A stretch of DNA of 64,000 nucleotides from Pseudomonadota bacterium (lineage in GTDB: Bacteria; Pseudomonadota; Gammaproteobacteria; Ga0077536): NCBI GenBank assembly GCA_016719885.1, contig JADJYF010000001.1:62001-126000 (forward strand), written 5' to 3'. Shown piece by piece: positions 1 to 8,020 of the stretch. Below the pieces are notes generated by a model. The model did no database searches. It was given only the letters and a program-made list of their open reading frames with translations, and was not told where the DNA came from. A program made the translations under genes and the position numbers. Position 1 is the stretch's first letter. Each line of letters begins with the position of its first letter.

Positions 1-841
1 GGCTCTGCTGCACCGACTTGTTCAGATCGTCGCGCGCGCTGCTCGCCACCTTGCGTTCGCTCTTCTCGAGGTCGACGAAGCCCGAGACCTCGCCGAGGCG
101 GGCCTTGATGACCATCAGGAAGGTATTGAGGCCGGAGACTTCGGTATGCAGGCCTGCCACGTAATCGACCACGAAGTCGGCGAGCTCCTTGGCAATGGCT
201 TTGACGGCCGCCGAGTCGACGGCCTTCTGCAACTGCGGCGTGATGGCGCCGAGCCGCGCCTGTGCCGCGCTCGGCAAGGACAAATGGTCGATCAGGGCCT
301 GCAGCACGTCGCGCGCCGCGAGCGTGCGGTCCTCGCCGGCTTCGCCGAGGATCACCGACAGTTGTTCGGCGATGGCGCCGATCAGGGGCAGGTCGGCATC
401 GGCGCTGGCGCCGAGACGGCGGCTGAGATCGTCGATGACCGGGCGCAGGCGATTCGGCACCTTGAGCAGTCCGACCAGTTCGCGCAGCGGCGCCGCGCTG
501 TCCAGCGGCAAGGGTGCCGACACAGCGACCAGGCTCGGCTTGGCGCTCGGCGCCGGCGCCGCGCCGACGGCCGGCGGTTCCATGCGCGCGAGTGTCGACA
601 CCAGGCTGCGCAAGCGTGACTGCTGGATGTCGTCGGCGAGCTTGTCGGTCTTCTGCAGTTCGGCCAGGTCCTTGTCGAAGGCCGCGCCGCTGCCGCGGAA
701 GTGCTGCAGCACCGTGAGCAGATCGCGGCTTACACGCGTGACTTTCTCGGCGCGCAGACGCTCTTGATCATCAAGCTCGTTGAGCGCTTTGAAGTACTTG
801 TCTTTCCAGTCGTCGGACCGGTTTTTTTCGACTGTGGCCAT
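1..841 (-). CDS. N-terminal part of a probable GGDEF-type regulatory protein (truncated by window edge)
   Basis: The minus frame is open from an ATG at 839-841 to the window edge, giving about 280 residues of an incomplete protein. It begins MATVEKNRSDDWKDKYFKAL and continues as a soluble, helical, charged region without membrane segments. The opening W-K-x-K-Y-x-x-x-L-x-x-L-(D/E)-x-x-E pattern, followed by helical repeats, resembles the N-terminal sensory region of stand-alone diguanylate cyclases of the Pseudomonas DgcP type. The catalytic GGDEF domain would lie beyond the left edge, so this is inference from the N-terminus only. It is divergent from the FAH-family gene at 981, with which it shares a 139-base promoter gap. 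It could be another coiled-coil regulatory protein. Confidence 0.5.
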   Translation of the reverse strand, partial: MATVEKNRSDDWKDKYFKALNELDDQERLRAEKVTRVSRDLLTVLQHFRGSGAAFDKDLAELQKTDKLADDIQQSRLRSLVSTLARMEPPAVGAAPAPSAKPSLVAVSAPLPLDSAAPLRELVGLLKVPNRLRPVIDDLSRRLGASADADLPLIGAIAEQLSVILGEAGEDRTLAARDVLQALIDHLSLPSAAQARLGAITPQLQKAVDSAAVKAIAKELADFVVDYVAGLHTEVSGLNTFLMVIKARLGEVSGFVDLEKSERKVASSARDDLNKSVQQS

Positions 842-980
842 ATGACGGGGCATATCGGCCACGATTGATGACAGCTTTAAGCGCGCGCCGTGTCGGCTTG
901 ACAGTGACTGGGGCGCTCCCTAGTCTCCAAGCACCGCGCGGCGCCGTCGCGACGGGCACGAGGACCGTTGGCAGGCCGAC

Positions 981-1865
981 ATGCGTATCGCCACCTATCG
1001 CACGCTGCAACGCATCGAAATCGGTGTGTTGTCCCAGGACGGCTCGTCCATCACACCGTTCGATCTGCCGCCGGCGCGGGCCGAGAAAGGCCTGCTCGCG
1101 GTACTCGAGGCCGACCAGGCATTGCTGCCCTTGCGCTCGGTCGACCATCCCCATCGCATCGGCTCGGTTGAACTGCTGGCGCCAATCCCGCGCCCACGTC
1201 GCAACATCATCTGCATCGGCAAGAACTACCACGAGCACGTCCGCGAGATCGCCGAGCGCGGTTTCGACACCACCGGCGGGGGCGCCGCGCCGCCCGAAGC
1301 GCCCATCGTGTTCTCCAAGTTTCCCGACTGCGTGATAGGCCCCGGCGCTTCCATCGTGCACGACAAGCGCGTCACCCAGCAGCTCGATTACGAGGCCGAA
1401 CTGGCCGTCATCATCGGCCGCAAGGGCCGCGCCATCAGCGTCGGCGACGCGATGGATCACGTGTGGGGTTACACCATCATCAACGACGTCACCGCGCGTG
1501 ACGTGCAGAAGGCGCACAAGCAATGGCTGCTCGGAAAATCCCAGGACAGTTTCTGCCCGATGGGACCGATAGCCGTCACGCGTGACCTGCTCGATCTGGC
1601 CGACACGCCGATTCGGCTGTGGGTCAACGACGAACTGCGCCAGGACGGCAATACCCGCCTCATGATGTTCTCGGTGCCGGAGCTGATTGCGACCATCTCG
1701 GCCGGCATCACCCTCTATCCGGGGGACGTGATCGCCACCGGCACGCCGGCCGGCGTTGGCGCGGGCTTCGACCCGCCGCGCTTTCTCAAGGCCGGCGACA
1801 CCGTGCGTATCGAGATCCCGCCCATCGGCGTGCTGGAAAACACGGTCGAAAACCGCCGCAAATGA
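981..1865 (+). CDS. Fumarylacetoacetate hydrolase (FAH) family protein
   Basis: 294 residues. FAH-fold enzymes hydrolyse or decarboxylate C-C bonds of acylpyruvate-type intermediates using a divalent metal, often in aromatic-compound catabolism. The family signature is clear: IGKNYHEH near residue 78, the acidic metal ligands in LDYEAELAVIIG (around 135), a conserved GYTIINDVTARD stretch (around 163), and a C-terminal PGDVIATGTPAGVG motif (about 250-265). The N-terminal 70 residues form the small domain typical of bacterial FAH/2-hydroxyhepta-2,4-diene-1,7-dioate isomerase relatives. It stands alone, divergent from the gene to its left and convergent with the PP-loop gene to its right. The exact substrate is not evident from context. 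Confidence 0.88.
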   Translation: MRIATYRTLQRIEIGVLSQDGSSITPFDLPPARAEKGLLAVLEADQALLPLRSVDHPHRIGSVELLAPIPRPRRNIICIGKNYHEHVREIAERGFDTTGGGAAPPEAPIVFSKFPDCVIGPGASIVHDKRVTQQLDYEAELAVIIGRKGRAISVGDAMDHVWGYTIINDVTARDVQKAHKQWLLGKSQDSFCPMGPIAVTRDLLDLADTPIRLWVNDELRQDGNTRLMMFSVPELIATISAGITLYPGDVIATGTPAGVGAGFDPPRFLKAGDTVRIEIPPIGVLENTVENRRK

Positions 1866-1877
1866 ATAGACGTTGCT

Positions 1878-1895
1878 GCGCGCCGAGAGGCGCGC
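1878..1895. terminator. GC hairpin between convergent genes
   Basis: A perfect 7-bp stem (GCGCGCC / GGCGCGC) with a GAGA loop lies in the 30-base gap between the convergent FAH and PP-loop genes. Neither side has a T-run, so it is at best a weak or factor-assisted terminator. Confidence 0.3.
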
Positions 1896-2579
1896 TCAGG
1901 CGGCGGCGTCGCGCGCCGTCAGGTCGGTAAAGCAGAATCCATCGCGCTCGAGCCGCTCGCCGACCGTGATCGGCAGGTTCCGCGTGAACATCGGCCCGGC
2001 ATGGCAGAAGGTGTGGAACTCGCCGTTTTCGCCGCAGGCATCGACCGCGGCGGGCAGCTCTTCGAGCAGGCGTGCATCGAATTCGCGGCCGCAGAAATGC
2101 GCCGGCAGTTGCGCCGGGTCGACGCAGGTCAACACCGCGCGCAGGCCGCCGGCCAGCATTTCGCGCGCCTGCGCCGGCGTGTCTTCGCGGCGACCCCACA
2201 GTGGAAACAGCGGCGCGATGCCGGTCCCTTTGAGCTGCGTTTCGCGGTAGGCACGGATGTCCTCGAGGAACAGGTCGCCGAACGCCATGTGGGTGATGCC
2301 GGCCGCGCGTGCTTTCGCGATCACGCCCGCCATGATGGCGGCATACTGCTCGTTGCTGCAGGGATACGGCAGGTCTACCGGCCATAGCGGCAGCTCGCTG
2401 GCCGCCGCCTGCGCTTCGACCAGCGCGTGGCGGACGGCATGCATGGCCACGCGGTCGGCGGACTGGTTGAACGTGGTCAGCAGGCCGACGACCTCGAGGC
2501 CCGGCTGCTGACGTAGAAGATGGAGGGCCCAGGCGCTGTCCTTGCCGGAGCTCCAGGACAGGAGCACTCGTTGGGTCAT
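1896..2579 (-). CDS. Dph6-like ATP-binding PP-loop protein (adenine nucleotide alpha hydrolase family)
   Basis: 227 residues from the ATG at 2577-2579; an in-frame TTG one codon upstream is less likely. It belongs to the ATP-binding family of eukaryotic diphthine-ammonia ligase (Dph6). The N-terminal PP-loop SSGKDS is at residues 10-15, followed by the family's L-x-T-F-N region. A central stretch, FGDLFLEDIRAYRE, matches the conserved GDIFLEDIR-like motif of this family. A C-terminal CGENGEFHTFC motif is the typical GE(N/Y)GE(F/Y)HT signature. Bacteria lack diphthamide, so the reaction is probably an ATP-dependent amidation of another substrate; this is inference. It is a single gene, convergent with the FAH gene. 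Confidence 0.8.
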   Translation of the reverse strand: MTQRVLLSWSSGKDSAWALHLLRQQPGLEVVGLLTTFNQSADRVAMHAVRHALVEAQAAASELPLWPVDLPYPCSNEQYAAIMAGVIAKARAAGITHMAFGDLFLEDIRAYRETQLKGTGIAPLFPLWGRREDTPAQAREMLAGGLRAVLTCVDPAQLPAHFCGREFDARLLEELPAAVDACGENGEFHTFCHAGPMFTRNLPITVGERLERDGFCFTDLTARDAAA

Positions 2580-2613
2580 CAAAGGTGTCTCCGAATTGTT
2601 GTGGCTGCAGCAG

Positions 2614-2631
2614 GTGCGTATTCATTCGCGC
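2614..2631. repeat. Degenerate copy of the GTGCGAAT-type palindrome
   Basis: GTGCGTATTCATTCGCGC is an 8+2+8 imperfect palindrome. It matches the first half-unit of the tandem repeat at 59042-59187 with two changes, and lies 35 bases from the larger inverted repeat at 2666-2733. It probably represents a decayed member of the same dispersed family. Confidence 0.5.
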
Positions 2632-2665
2632 ATGGGTACGAGCGACGGCCTCCCACGGCTGGCCG

Positions 2666-2733
2666 AATGTCAGACTGAAGTCTGACCCACAATAATGCTC
2701 TCCTTCCTGTGGGTCAGACTTCAGTCTGACATT
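2666..2733. repeat. REP-like inverted repeat, family A, copy 1
   Basis: A perfect 26-bp inverted repeat (2666-2691 against 2708-2733) with a 16-base loop. Each arm itself contains the palindrome GTCAGACTGAAGTCTGAC, two 8-base arms around GA, followed by CCCACA. Two more copies lie at 38689-38754 and 42681-42744. This one sits between the PP-loop gene and slyX, which are transcribed divergently. No target-site duplication or transposase is visible. Confidence 0.9.
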
Positions 2734-2812
2734 GGAGGTCGTGGGTACGATACGCCGGATACCCTTGCGTGTCGGCGTTACACTTCGACAACGACCACCG
2801 CGAGTAACAGCC

Positions 2813-3022
2813 ATGAGCGACACCGCGCTCGAACGCATCGAGCTGAAGATTGCCTATCTCGAAAGCGCCAACCAGGAGCTGAGCGACATCGTCTATCGTC
2901 AGCAGCGCGAAATCGACGCCTTGCGCACGCAGCTGTCGGCCTGGCAGCGGCAACTGGAAGCGTGGCGCTCCGAGCAGCAGGACAGCGGCAATCCGCTGGA
3001 TGAGCGGCCGCCGCATTATTGA
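2813..3022 (+). CDS. slyX: SlyX family protein
   Basis: 69 residues, starting at the ATG that gives MSDTALERIELKIAYLES; upstream in-frame starts would add a non-conserved leader running into the REP-like repeat. The protein is one amphipathic coiled coil with the SlyX pattern of I-E-x-x-(I/L)-x-x-L-E and a middle QQREID(A/R)L block. It ends with the family's ERPPHY tail. SlyX is a small gammaproteobacterial protein of unknown function, named for its position beside slyD or slyA in enterobacteria. Neither neighbour is present here. Confidence 0.9.
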   Translation: MSDTALERIELKIAYLESANQELSDIVYRQQREIDALRTQLSAWQRQLEAWRSEQQDSGNPLDERPPHY

Positions 3023-3056
3023 GTGCCACTCGGGGCAGGTGAGGGTGACGGGCGCC

Positions 3057-5198
3057 TCAGGTCGTCAGGCGTCGATAGATGTCCGCCACCTTGTAGGGCA
3101 ACTTCTGCACTTCATCGATGACCGCGTAATTGGCCGGGCCATACATGTGCGGCAGGTATTCCTGGGCCTCGTTGTCGATGGTGATGCAGAACGAATGGAT
3201 GCCGCCCTGGCGCGTCTCCAGCAGCGCGTGACGGGTGTCCTCGATGCCGTACTTGCCCTTGTAGCCGCCGTAATCCTCGGGCCGGCCGTCGGACAAGGTG
3301 ATCAAGAGCTTGGTGCGTGCGCGCGTCTCGTGCAGCAGGTGGCCCAGATGGCGGATGGCGACGCCCATGCGCGTGTAGGCCTTGGGCCGGATGCCGCTGA
3401 TGCGCTGGCGCACCTCGAGATTGTAGGACTCGTCGAATTCCTTGATCTTGTATACCTCGCAGCGCTTGTTGGTGCGCCCCGAGAATCCATAAATAGCATA
3501 GCGGTCGCCGAGCAGTTCCAGCGCTTCGCACAACAGCACCAGTGACTCGCGTTCGGCGTCGTTCACCCAGCCCAATGTCGAGCCGCTCATGTCGACCATG
3601 AACATCACGGCGATGTTGCGTTCCTGGTTGCGGTAGCGGGTGTAGAGGTACTCGCTCATCTCGCGGCCATTGACGACGTCGGCATAGGCTTCGATGACGG
3701 CGTCCAGATCGATGTCGTCGCCGTCGGACTGGCGGCGCTGCAGCTTCGATTCGCCGAGCACCGCCTCGAAGGTCTTCTTGATCGACTTCATGAGGCCGCG
3801 GTGTTTTTCCAGCGTCTCCTCGACGAAGCGCTCGTCGCCGGGCGGCACGGTCAGCTCGCGCAGGGTGCAGAAGCCCTCGCGGAAACGATTGCGCACGCAG
3901 TCCCACTCGCGGTAGCTGAAGGTGCCTTCGGCGGACAGGTCGGCATTGCCGTCGACGTCGTTGTCGCCATTCTGCGGCAGCAGGTCGTCGCTGTATTCGC
4001 CGAGATCCATGCGCTCCATGTGCTGGTCGGGGATCTCGCCGAAATCCTGCAATATCGAACCGACCAGGTCCTTGAGATGCTCGGGCAACTGCTGCAGCTT
4101 GCCGTCGATGCTGACCTGCATGCTGAGGTTGGCCTCCGAGCCGTCCTCGTTGTCGGTCGGCTGCATTTCGACCAGCTGTTTCTGCGCGGCGTCGGCGCCG
4201 GTGCCTTCCGGGCCGTCGCCTTCATTGCGCATGTCTTCCATGGCGCGCTGGAAGGCCGACTTCTCGCGCTCGATGCGCGCGAACATCGCCTGGCGCACCT
4301 TGCCGGCGAACATCTCGCCCTGGTAGAGCTTGAGCGGCGGCAGCGGCGTGCCGAGCAGGGTCGGGATCAGGGCCAGGGAATCCTCGGCCGTGGCGCCGGC
4401 GCCGGCCAGCAGCGGCGCCGCTTCGCGCCACTGCGCCCACAGTTGTTCTTCATCTTCGTCGTGACAGCCGAACACCGCCATCTCGCGCGCCACGCCCGGC
4501 AGCTCGCGGGCCAGGCACGCGTCCAGCCGGATGCATTCCAGGCGATTGAAAATCGGCAACACCTTGTCGGTGTCGAAATGGCGCATGAGCTTTTCCAGCA
4601 CCTGGTAGCGCCAGGTGCCGTACCAGGTCTGCGCCCACAGGTGCACGGCCGTCAGCTTGTACAGCGTGAAGTTCTGCTCGGCGTCGGGAAAGACGTTGAA
4701 GCTGGCCGGCAGATACAGGCCTTCGGTATCGGTGTAGGTGTCGTCGTCGGTGGCGATGCGCAGTTCACGCCCGCCGAGACCGCGCACGAAATGGCGCAGG
4801 AACACGCTCGCCTGGTCGAAAGCGCATTGCGCGTGGCGGCCGGCATAAGCCTCGGCGAAGGAGTCGATGTCCTCGAGGAAATCGACGGCGAAGCCGAGGC
4901 CCCGGTGATCGAACACTTCGATGGCGCCGTCCAGCCATTCCTGCACGCCGTCGCCGCCCATGGCGTAGAACGCCGCCGGCGCCTTGGCGATGAACTGCGC
5001 GGCGAGCTCGTTGTTGGAGCGCGCCACCAGTTCGGCGCTGCGGTAGATCTGATCCTGCTCGTCGCGCTCCAGCGCGGCGATGGCGGCGATCAATTCCTCG
5101 AGATTGGGATGACGGGCAAGCGCGCCTGCGGTGAATTTCTCCAGGTCCTTCTGGATACGCAGGCGGTTGAGGATGTTCTGGCGCGATTCGTCACTCAT
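3057..5198 (-). CDS. NorD/CbbO-type von Willebrand factor A protein
   Basis: 713 residues. This is the VWA partner of a MoxR-type AAA+ ATPase. In characterised cases (CbbO, NorD) the pair remodels and activates a metalloenzyme or RuBisCO. The C-terminal VWA domain carries a complete MIDAS: D536-x-S-x-S in MVDMSGS, the threonine in AYTRMG (about 609) and the aspartate in TLSDGRPED (about 637). The N-terminal 350 residues are helical, and an acidic linker (about 325-430) joins the halves, as in CbbO/NorD. The ATPase gene lies immediately upstream, only 10 bases away, so the two are one operon. No RuBisCO, nor or nir gene is in view, so the client is unknown. Confidence 0.85.
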   Translation of the reverse strand: MSDESRQNILNRLRIQKDLEKFTAGALARHPNLEELIAAIAALERDEQDQIYRSAELVARSNNELAAQFIAKAPAAFYAMGGDGVQEWLDGAIEVFDHRGLGFAVDFLEDIDSFAEAYAGRHAQCAFDQASVFLRHFVRGLGGRELRIATDDDTYTDTEGLYLPASFNVFPDAEQNFTLYKLTAVHLWAQTWYGTWRYQVLEKLMRHFDTDKVLPIFNRLECIRLDACLARELPGVAREMAVFGCHDEDEEQLWAQWREAAPLLAGAGATAEDSLALIPTLLGTPLPPLKLYQGEMFAGKVRQAMFARIEREKSAFQRAMEDMRNEGDGPEGTGADAAQKQLVEMQPTDNEDGSEANLSMQVSIDGKLQQLPEHLKDLVGSILQDFGEIPDQHMERMDLGEYSDDLLPQNGDNDVDGNADLSAEGTFSYREWDCVRNRFREGFCTLRELTVPPGDERFVEETLEKHRGLMKSIKKTFEAVLGESKLQRRQSDGDDIDLDAVIEAYADVVNGREMSEYLYTRYRNQERNIAVMFMVDMSGSTLGWVNDAERESLVLLCEALELLGDRYAIYGFSGRTNKRCEVYKIKEFDESYNLEVRQRISGIRPKAYTRMGVAIRHLGHLLHETRARTKLLITLSDGRPEDYGGYKGKYGIEDTRHALLETRQGGIHSFCITIDNEAQEYLPHMYGPANYAVIDEVQKLPYKVADIYRRLTT

Positions 5199-5208
5199 GG
5201 GCTGCCGT

Positions 5209-6021
5209 TCAGAAGATCGAACGGCTGAGTTCGTGTATCGCCTTCAGCATGTCGTCGTCGTCGGTCAGGGCCTGGGCGATGGCCGCGTCGGTGGCCACCA
5301 CCGGCGCCACGTCGCTGGCCATGAGCTTGCCGGCGTTGACCAACAGGCGCGTGCTGGCGCCTTCGTCGAGGCCGCTGCCCTTGAGATTGCGGGTCATGTG
5401 GCCGAACTTGACCAACTGGCGGGCAATCGCAGCATCGATGCCCGATTCCTTTTCGATGATGGTCTGTTCGAGTTCGGCATTCGGATAATTGAACTCGAGC
5501 GCCACGAAGCGCTGACGGGTGCTCTGCTTCAAGTCCTTCAACACGCTCTGGTAGCCGGGGTTGTAGGAGATCGCGAGGCAGAACTCCGGCGGCGCGGCCA
5601 GCACCTCGCCGAGCTTTTCTATCGGCAGCAGGCGACGGTCGTCGCACAGCGGATGGATGACGACCGAGGTGTCCTTGCGCGCTTCCACCACTTCGTCGAG
5701 GTAGCAGATACTGCCGTGACGCACCGCGCCGGTCAGCGGGCCGTCGACCCATACCGTCTCACCGCCCTTCACCAGGTAACGACCGATGAGATCCGAGGCG
5801 GTCAGATCGTCATGGCAGGCCACCGTCACCATCGGTCGCTTCAGATACCAGGCCATGTACTCGATGAAGCGGGTCTTGCCGCAGCCGGTCGGGCCTTTGA
5901 GCAGCACCGGCAGCTGGTTGTGGTAGGCGGCGGCGAACACCGCTATCTCGTTGCCGATGGGCTGGTAATAGGGTTCACGCGTCACGAGATTGTGCGCGGT
6001 ACGGATGGCGGTGGTGGACAT
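5209..6021 (-). CDS. CbbQ/NirQ/NorQ-type MoxR AAA+ ATPase
   Basis: 270 residues from MSTTAIRTAHN; a start 14 codons upstream is possible but adds a poorly conserved leader. Walker A is GPTGCGKT at 43-50 and Walker B is ICYLDE at 105-110, followed by a sensor region (AISYNPGYQS) and an arginine-finger segment (STRQRFVALEF) typical of CbbQ/NorQ. These ATPases form hexamers that, with a VWA partner, activate RuBisCO or NO reductase. Operon mate: the VWA gene at 3057-5198. The Q and O/D genes are normally found beside their client enzyme; here the pair is isolated. Confidence 0.9.
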   Translation of the reverse strand: MSTTAIRTAHNLVTREPYYQPIGNEIAVFAAAYHNQLPVLLKGPTGCGKTRFIEYMAWYLKRPMVTVACHDDLTASDLIGRYLVKGGETVWVDGPLTGAVRHGSICYLDEVVEARKDTSVVIHPLCDDRRLLPIEKLGEVLAAPPEFCLAISYNPGYQSVLKDLKQSTRQRFVALEFNYPNAELEQTIIEKESGIDAAIARQLVKFGHMTRNLKGSGLDEGASTRLLVNAGKLMASDVAPVVATDAAIAQALTDDDDMLKAIHELSRSIF

Positions 6022-6141
6022 GATGGATTGCGCTGCAACTGAATTCGCCGACACTATAACCAACTGATCCCGCGCCCACTAGAAGGCCGCCGCGCGGCGC
6101 ACGAGCGCGCGTCGCAGCCAAGTACCTTGGAGATCCCGCTC

Positions 6142-6534
6142 ATGCTCGAAAAATTCAATCCCGCGACCATCGTCACGCCGTTCAACAACGCCTACCACCA
6201 TGCGGTGGTGATACCGCCGAACGCGCGCATCCTGTACATCGCCGGGCAGGTCGGCATGCGCCAGGACGGCAGCCTGCCCGACACCCTGGAAGGCCAGGCC
6301 GAGCAGGCCTGGATGAATGTCATGGCGTGCGTGCAGGGCGCCGGCATGAGCGCGCAAAACATCGTCAAAATAACCGCTTACCTGGTCGACGCGGACGACT
6401 ACGGGGCCTTCGCCGCGGCCCGTGCCAAGCACCTCGGCGAGGCGCGACCGGCGTCCACGGCTATCCTCATCAAGGGCCTCTTGAAGCCCGAGTGGCGCTA
6501 CGAAATCGAGGCCATCGCCGCCGCGCCGGCATGA
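6142..6534 (+). CDS. RidA (YjgF/YER057c/UK114) family protein
   Basis: 130 residues, starting at the ATG at 6142 with a GGAG ribosome site 9 bases upstream; an in-frame TTG at 6127 overlaps that site. RidA proteins form trimers and many deaminate reactive enamine/imine intermediates. The sequence shows the family's GQVG segment near residue 36, the central NIVKITAYLVD strand-helix, and the C-terminal ARPASTAILIKGL region with the arginine that binds substrate carboxylate in true deaminases. The C-terminal E-x-E-A-I-A motif is also present. It may work with the monooxygenase genes that follow on the same strand, although a gap of about 150 bases separates them. Confidence 0.87.
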   Translation: MLEKFNPATIVTPFNNAYHHAVVIPPNARILYIAGQVGMRQDGSLPDTLEGQAEQAWMNVMACVQGAGMSAQNIVKITAYLVDADDYGAFAAARAKHLGEARPASTAILIKGLLKPEWRYEIEAIAAAPA

Positions 6535-6687
6535 TCTCGAGCGGGCGTCCCAGGCCGCCGCGCCACGCGCGGGGCGGCCGGTGGACGCCTCGCCGCCACG
6601 CGTAGTAACCTCAGACGCGTCCGCAACCGCGCCCAACGCCAATGGCGCCGCGGTCATCGTGCTCTTTATCACGTGGGGAGAAATCTT

Positions 6688-7917
6688 ATGGAAGTCGGTG
6701 CATTTTATCTGCCGTCGGTCGGGCGTGTTTCGGATATCAAACAGGGTATGGCCGGCAAGCGCACCGACCTGTACCAGATGATGCTCAAGGAAATCACCGA
6801 GCACGTGCAGTACATGGACCAGCACGGCTACTACGGTACCGGTTTCACCGAGCACCATTTCCATATCGAAGGCGAGGAGGTGTCGACCAACCCGGTCATC
6901 CTCGACCTGTACTTCGGCATGCAGACCCGCAACATGAAGTTCGGCCAGCTCGGCAACGTGCTGCCTTCGCAAAATCCCGTCAACCTGGCGGAGAACATCG
7001 CGATGGTGTCGCAGATGTTGGGCGGCCGCGTGTTCGCCGGCTTCGCACGCGGTTACCAGCCACGCTGGGTGAACGTGCTCGGTCAGCAGGTCGGCCTCGC
7101 CGAGCCGGCCGGCGGCGAAGACTACGAAGAGCTCAAGCGTTCGCTGTTCGAAGAGAATTTCGACCTCATCATGAAGGCTTGGCAGAACGACACCTTCAGT
7201 TTCCAGGGCAAGCACTGGCAGGTGCCGACCAAGGACATCAAGTGGGCCGCCGCCGAAGTCGCGTGGAACTACGGCCGTGGCTGCAACAAGGACGGTTACA
7301 TCGAAGAGATCGGCATCGCGCCACCGACCTACAACAAGCAGATTCCCGACTTGTTCATGCCGTTCGCGACCTCCGAGCGCTCGATTCGTTGGGGCATGGA
7401 GCGCGGCATCGTGCCGGTCACCATCATGACCCACCACGACGTCGTCAAAGAGCACTTCCGCGCCGGCATGGAAGCGGCCAACGCGGTCGGCAAGAACTAC
7501 AAGTTCGGCCAGGGCATGGCCATGAGCCGCGAAGTGATCGTGGCCGACACCGACGCCGAGGCCGAGGCCATCGCGCGCGAAGCCGGCAGCTTCATCTGGA
7601 ACAACTTCTTCGTGCCCTTCGGCTTCAATGCCGCCATCGCCGGGCCCGGTGAAGGGCCGTTCGATCTGCCGGCCAACTTCGAGTCGTTGTCCGATCGCGG
7701 CCTCGTGATCTGGGGCAGCCCGGACACCGTCAACCGCAAGCTCGAAGTGCTGCTGAAGGCGCTGCCGGTCGATTACTTCTGGATGTTCATCTACAACCAC
7801 ATGCCGCACAAGCAGTGCATGCGCAGCCTCGAGCTCTTGACCGAGAAGGTGTGGCCGAACTTCACCGACAAGATCAAGCCGTCCAACCTCTCGCGCGTGG
7901 CGGCCAACGCCGGCTGA
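6688..7917 (+). CDS. LLM-class (bacterial luciferase-like) flavin-dependent monooxygenase
   Basis: 409 residues from the ATG at 6688, preceded by GGGGAG; an in-frame GTG at 6673 overlaps the ribosome site. It is a single-domain TIM-barrel oxygenase using FMNH2 or F420 from a separate reductase. It shows the family's early TGFTEHHF motif (about 51-58), the N-P-V-N-L-A-E-(N/D)-(I/V) segment near 105, the FAGFARGYQPRW active-site loop, and a C-terminal LVIWGSPDTVNRKL motif. At over 400 residues it is longer than simple luciferase subunits. An intrinsic terminator at 7939-7976 ends this transcript before the second LLM gene. The substrate cannot be deduced. Confidence 0.87.
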   Translation: MEVGAFYLPSVGRVSDIKQGMAGKRTDLYQMMLKEITEHVQYMDQHGYYGTGFTEHHFHIEGEEVSTNPVILDLYFGMQTRNMKFGQLGNVLPSQNPVNLAENIAMVSQMLGGRVFAGFARGYQPRWVNVLGQQVGLAEPAGGEDYEELKRSLFEENFDLIMKAWQNDTFSFQGKHWQVPTKDIKWAAAEVAWNYGRGCNKDGYIEEIGIAPPTYNKQIPDLFMPFATSERSIRWGMERGIVPVTIMTHHDVVKEHFRAGMEAANAVGKNYKFGQGMAMSREVIVADTDAEAEAIAREAGSFIWNNFFVPFGFNAAIAGPGEGPFDLPANFESLSDRGLVIWGSPDTVNRKLEVLLKALPVDYFWMFIYNHMPHKQCMRSLELLTEKVWPNFTDKIKPSNLSRVAANAG

Positions 7918-7938
7918 GACGACCGCATTTCCCTTGCC

Positions 7939-7976
7939 ACCCGGCGCGGGCGTTTCGCCCTCGCCGGGTTTTTTGT
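7939..7976 (+). terminator. Rho-independent terminator after the first LLM gene
   Basis: A stem of ACCCGGCGcGGGCG pairing with CGCCCtCGCCGGGT, with a 3-base loop and a run of six T, begins about 20 bases after the stop codon at 7917. Confidence 0.85.
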
Positions 7977-8020
7977 GTCCGCGTTTCGAGAATCCGCGCA
8001 AAGTACGAGCACAGCAGCCC

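Noticed and set aside
3801..5228. 475-residue plus-strand open frame antisense to the VWA gene
   Set aside because: Low-complexity Val/Ala/Gln/His-rich translation opposite a gene with a complete MIDAS motif and the right operon partner.
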